Assembly: GCA_029259835.1 (NCBI GenBank)
Contig: JAJDEL010000747.1
Coordinates: forward strand, 1 to 6,585
Source: Planctomicrobium sp.
Lineage (GTDB): Bacteria; Planctomycetota; Planctomycetia; Planctomycetales; Planctomycetaceae
DNA length: 6,585 bases
Direction of reading: 5' to 3'
The position numbers were made by a program, and so were the translations under genes. Of this stretch, positions 5,895 through 6,585 are shown piece by piece (positions within the stretch are counted from its first letter, which is position 1; each line of letters starts with the position of its first letter). The notes beneath the pieces were generated by a model. It saw only the letters and a list, made by a program, of their open reading frames with translations. It was not told the DNA's origin and did no database searches.

Positions 5895-6585
5895 ATGAGA
5901 AACAGATATTTCAGCACAGAACTGAACCGTCGGGAGCTATTGAAACGCTCTGGGCTTGGTCTCGGTGCGCTGGGGCTTGCCGGACTTCTGAGTGATGACG
6001 GAATCGATCTCAAGGCAGACGATGACAGCGTCACTGGCAAGTCTCCTCACTTTCCAGGGAAGGCGAAACGTGTCATTCATTTCTTCCTCAATGGTGGTCC
6101 TTCGCACGTAGATACCTTCGACCCGAAGCCTGCTCTGACGAAATACGATGGGAAACTTCTCGAACAAACATTGACGACCGAACGCAAAACCGGTGCTGCG
6201 TTTGGTTCGCCGTTCAAGTTCAAGAATTATGGTGAGTCTGGAATCGAAGTGAGCGAGCTGTTCTCAAAGACCGCTGAGCATATCGACGACATCGCCGTGA
6301 TTCGTTCGATGTACGCGCAAGTGCCGAATCATGAACCTTCGCTGATGCTGATGAACTGCGGGGATTCCGTGCAGGCACGACCGAGCATGGGAGCCTGGGT
6401 GCTGTATGGGTTAGGGAGTGAGAATCAGAACTTGCCCGGCTTCATCGCGATGTGTCCGAATGGACTTCCGATCAAAGACAACGAAAACTGGCAAGCGAGT
6501 TTTCTGCCAGGCGCATATCAAGGAACGTACGTCGATTCCAAACACACAGAAATCAGCAAGCTGATCGAGAATATCGACCATCCAC
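5895..6585 (+). CDS. DUF1501 protein, C-terminus cut by the window edge
   Basis: The first 230 residues of a DUF1501 family protein, part of the alkaline phosphatase/sulfatase-like fold group; full-length members are usually somewhat over 400 residues, so about half is here. The start is ATG at 5895 with GGGGGA just upstream. NRRELLKRSGLGLGALGLAG (11-30) is a Tat-type signal with the twin arginines at 12-13, so the protein should be exported folded. RVIHFFLNGGPSHVDTFDPKP (59-79) is the family's opening strand with the GGPSHVDTFD signature, whose Asp and His are candidate metal or active-site residues. Later family-like stretches are IAVIRSMYAQVPNHEPSLML and RPSMGAWVLYGLGSENQNLP. It follows the PSCyt/PSD1 gene by 197 bp on the same strand, the usual planctomycete pairing. 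Its substrate is unknown. The family call is very sure. Confidence 0.93.
   Translation, partial: MRNRYFSTELNRRELLKRSGLGLGALGLAGLLSDDGIDLKADDDSVTGKSPHFPGKAKRVIHFFLNGGPSHVDTFDPKPALTKYDGKLLEQTLTTERKTGAAFGSPFKFKNYGESGIEVSELFSKTAEHIDDIAVIRSMYAQVPNHEPSLMLMNCGDSVQARPSMGAWVLYGLGSENQNLPGFIAMCPNGLPIKDNENWQASFLPGAYQGTYVDSKHTEISKLIENIDHP

Noticed and set aside
5633..6040. Minus-strand open frame of 135 codons across the spacer and the start of the DUF1501 gene
   Set aside because: It is antisense to the end of PSD1 and to the Tat signal of DUF1501; the product is Ser/Arg/Pro-rich and the repeat arms explain its openness in the spacer.

Overview
The window looks like chromosomal DNA from a planctomycete, probably a moderate-GC member of the Planctomycetaceae-type lineages. 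The main reason is the adjacent pair PSCyt1-PSCyt2-PSD1 cytochrome-like protein plus DUF1501 protein, a gene pair expanded in Planctomycetes and relatives. Base composition looks close to half G+C by eye (not counted). Three of the four genes seem to start at GTG or TTG.

Layout: (1) Positions 1-175, minus strand: the first 58 codons of an unrecognised membrane protein that runs off the left edge. It has a probable TTG start behind a good Shine-Dalgarno sequence. (2) Positions 275-2128, minus strand: a complete CLC-type chloride channel/transporter with two C-terminal CBS domains. It lies 99 bp upstream of gene 1 on the same strand, so the two may be co-transcribed. (3) Positions 2129-2382: a divergent intergenic region holding the promoters for both directions. 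(4) Positions 2383-5697, plus strand: a 1104-residue secreted protein with two CxxCH haem-binding motifs, the PSCyt1, PSCyt2/DUF1549 and PSD1/DUF1553 domains, and an extra beta-rich domain inserted just before the last segment of PSD1. (5) Positions 5698-5894: a 197-bp spacer with two inverted repeats, one a perfect 8-bp stem and the other built from ACGAAA/TTTCGT units. Both resemble interspersed repeats. (6) Positions 5895-6585, plus strand: the N-terminal 230 residues of a DUF1501 protein with a Tat-like signal, cut by the right edge.

The two plus-strand genes very probably work together outside the cytoplasm: one is a predicted Sec-exported c-type cytochrome-like protein, the other a predicted Tat-exported member of the alkaline phosphatase/sulfatase-like fold group. 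The biochemical role of this pair is not established as far as I know. The CLC gene and its small neighbour are an apparently unrelated membrane-transport unit. I see no CRISPR, tRNA, rRNA, transposase or defence locus. The points most worth following are the extra domain splitting PSD1, the long unassigned region between PSCyt2 and PSD1, the altered proton and selectivity positions in the CLC protein, and the repeats in the spacer.
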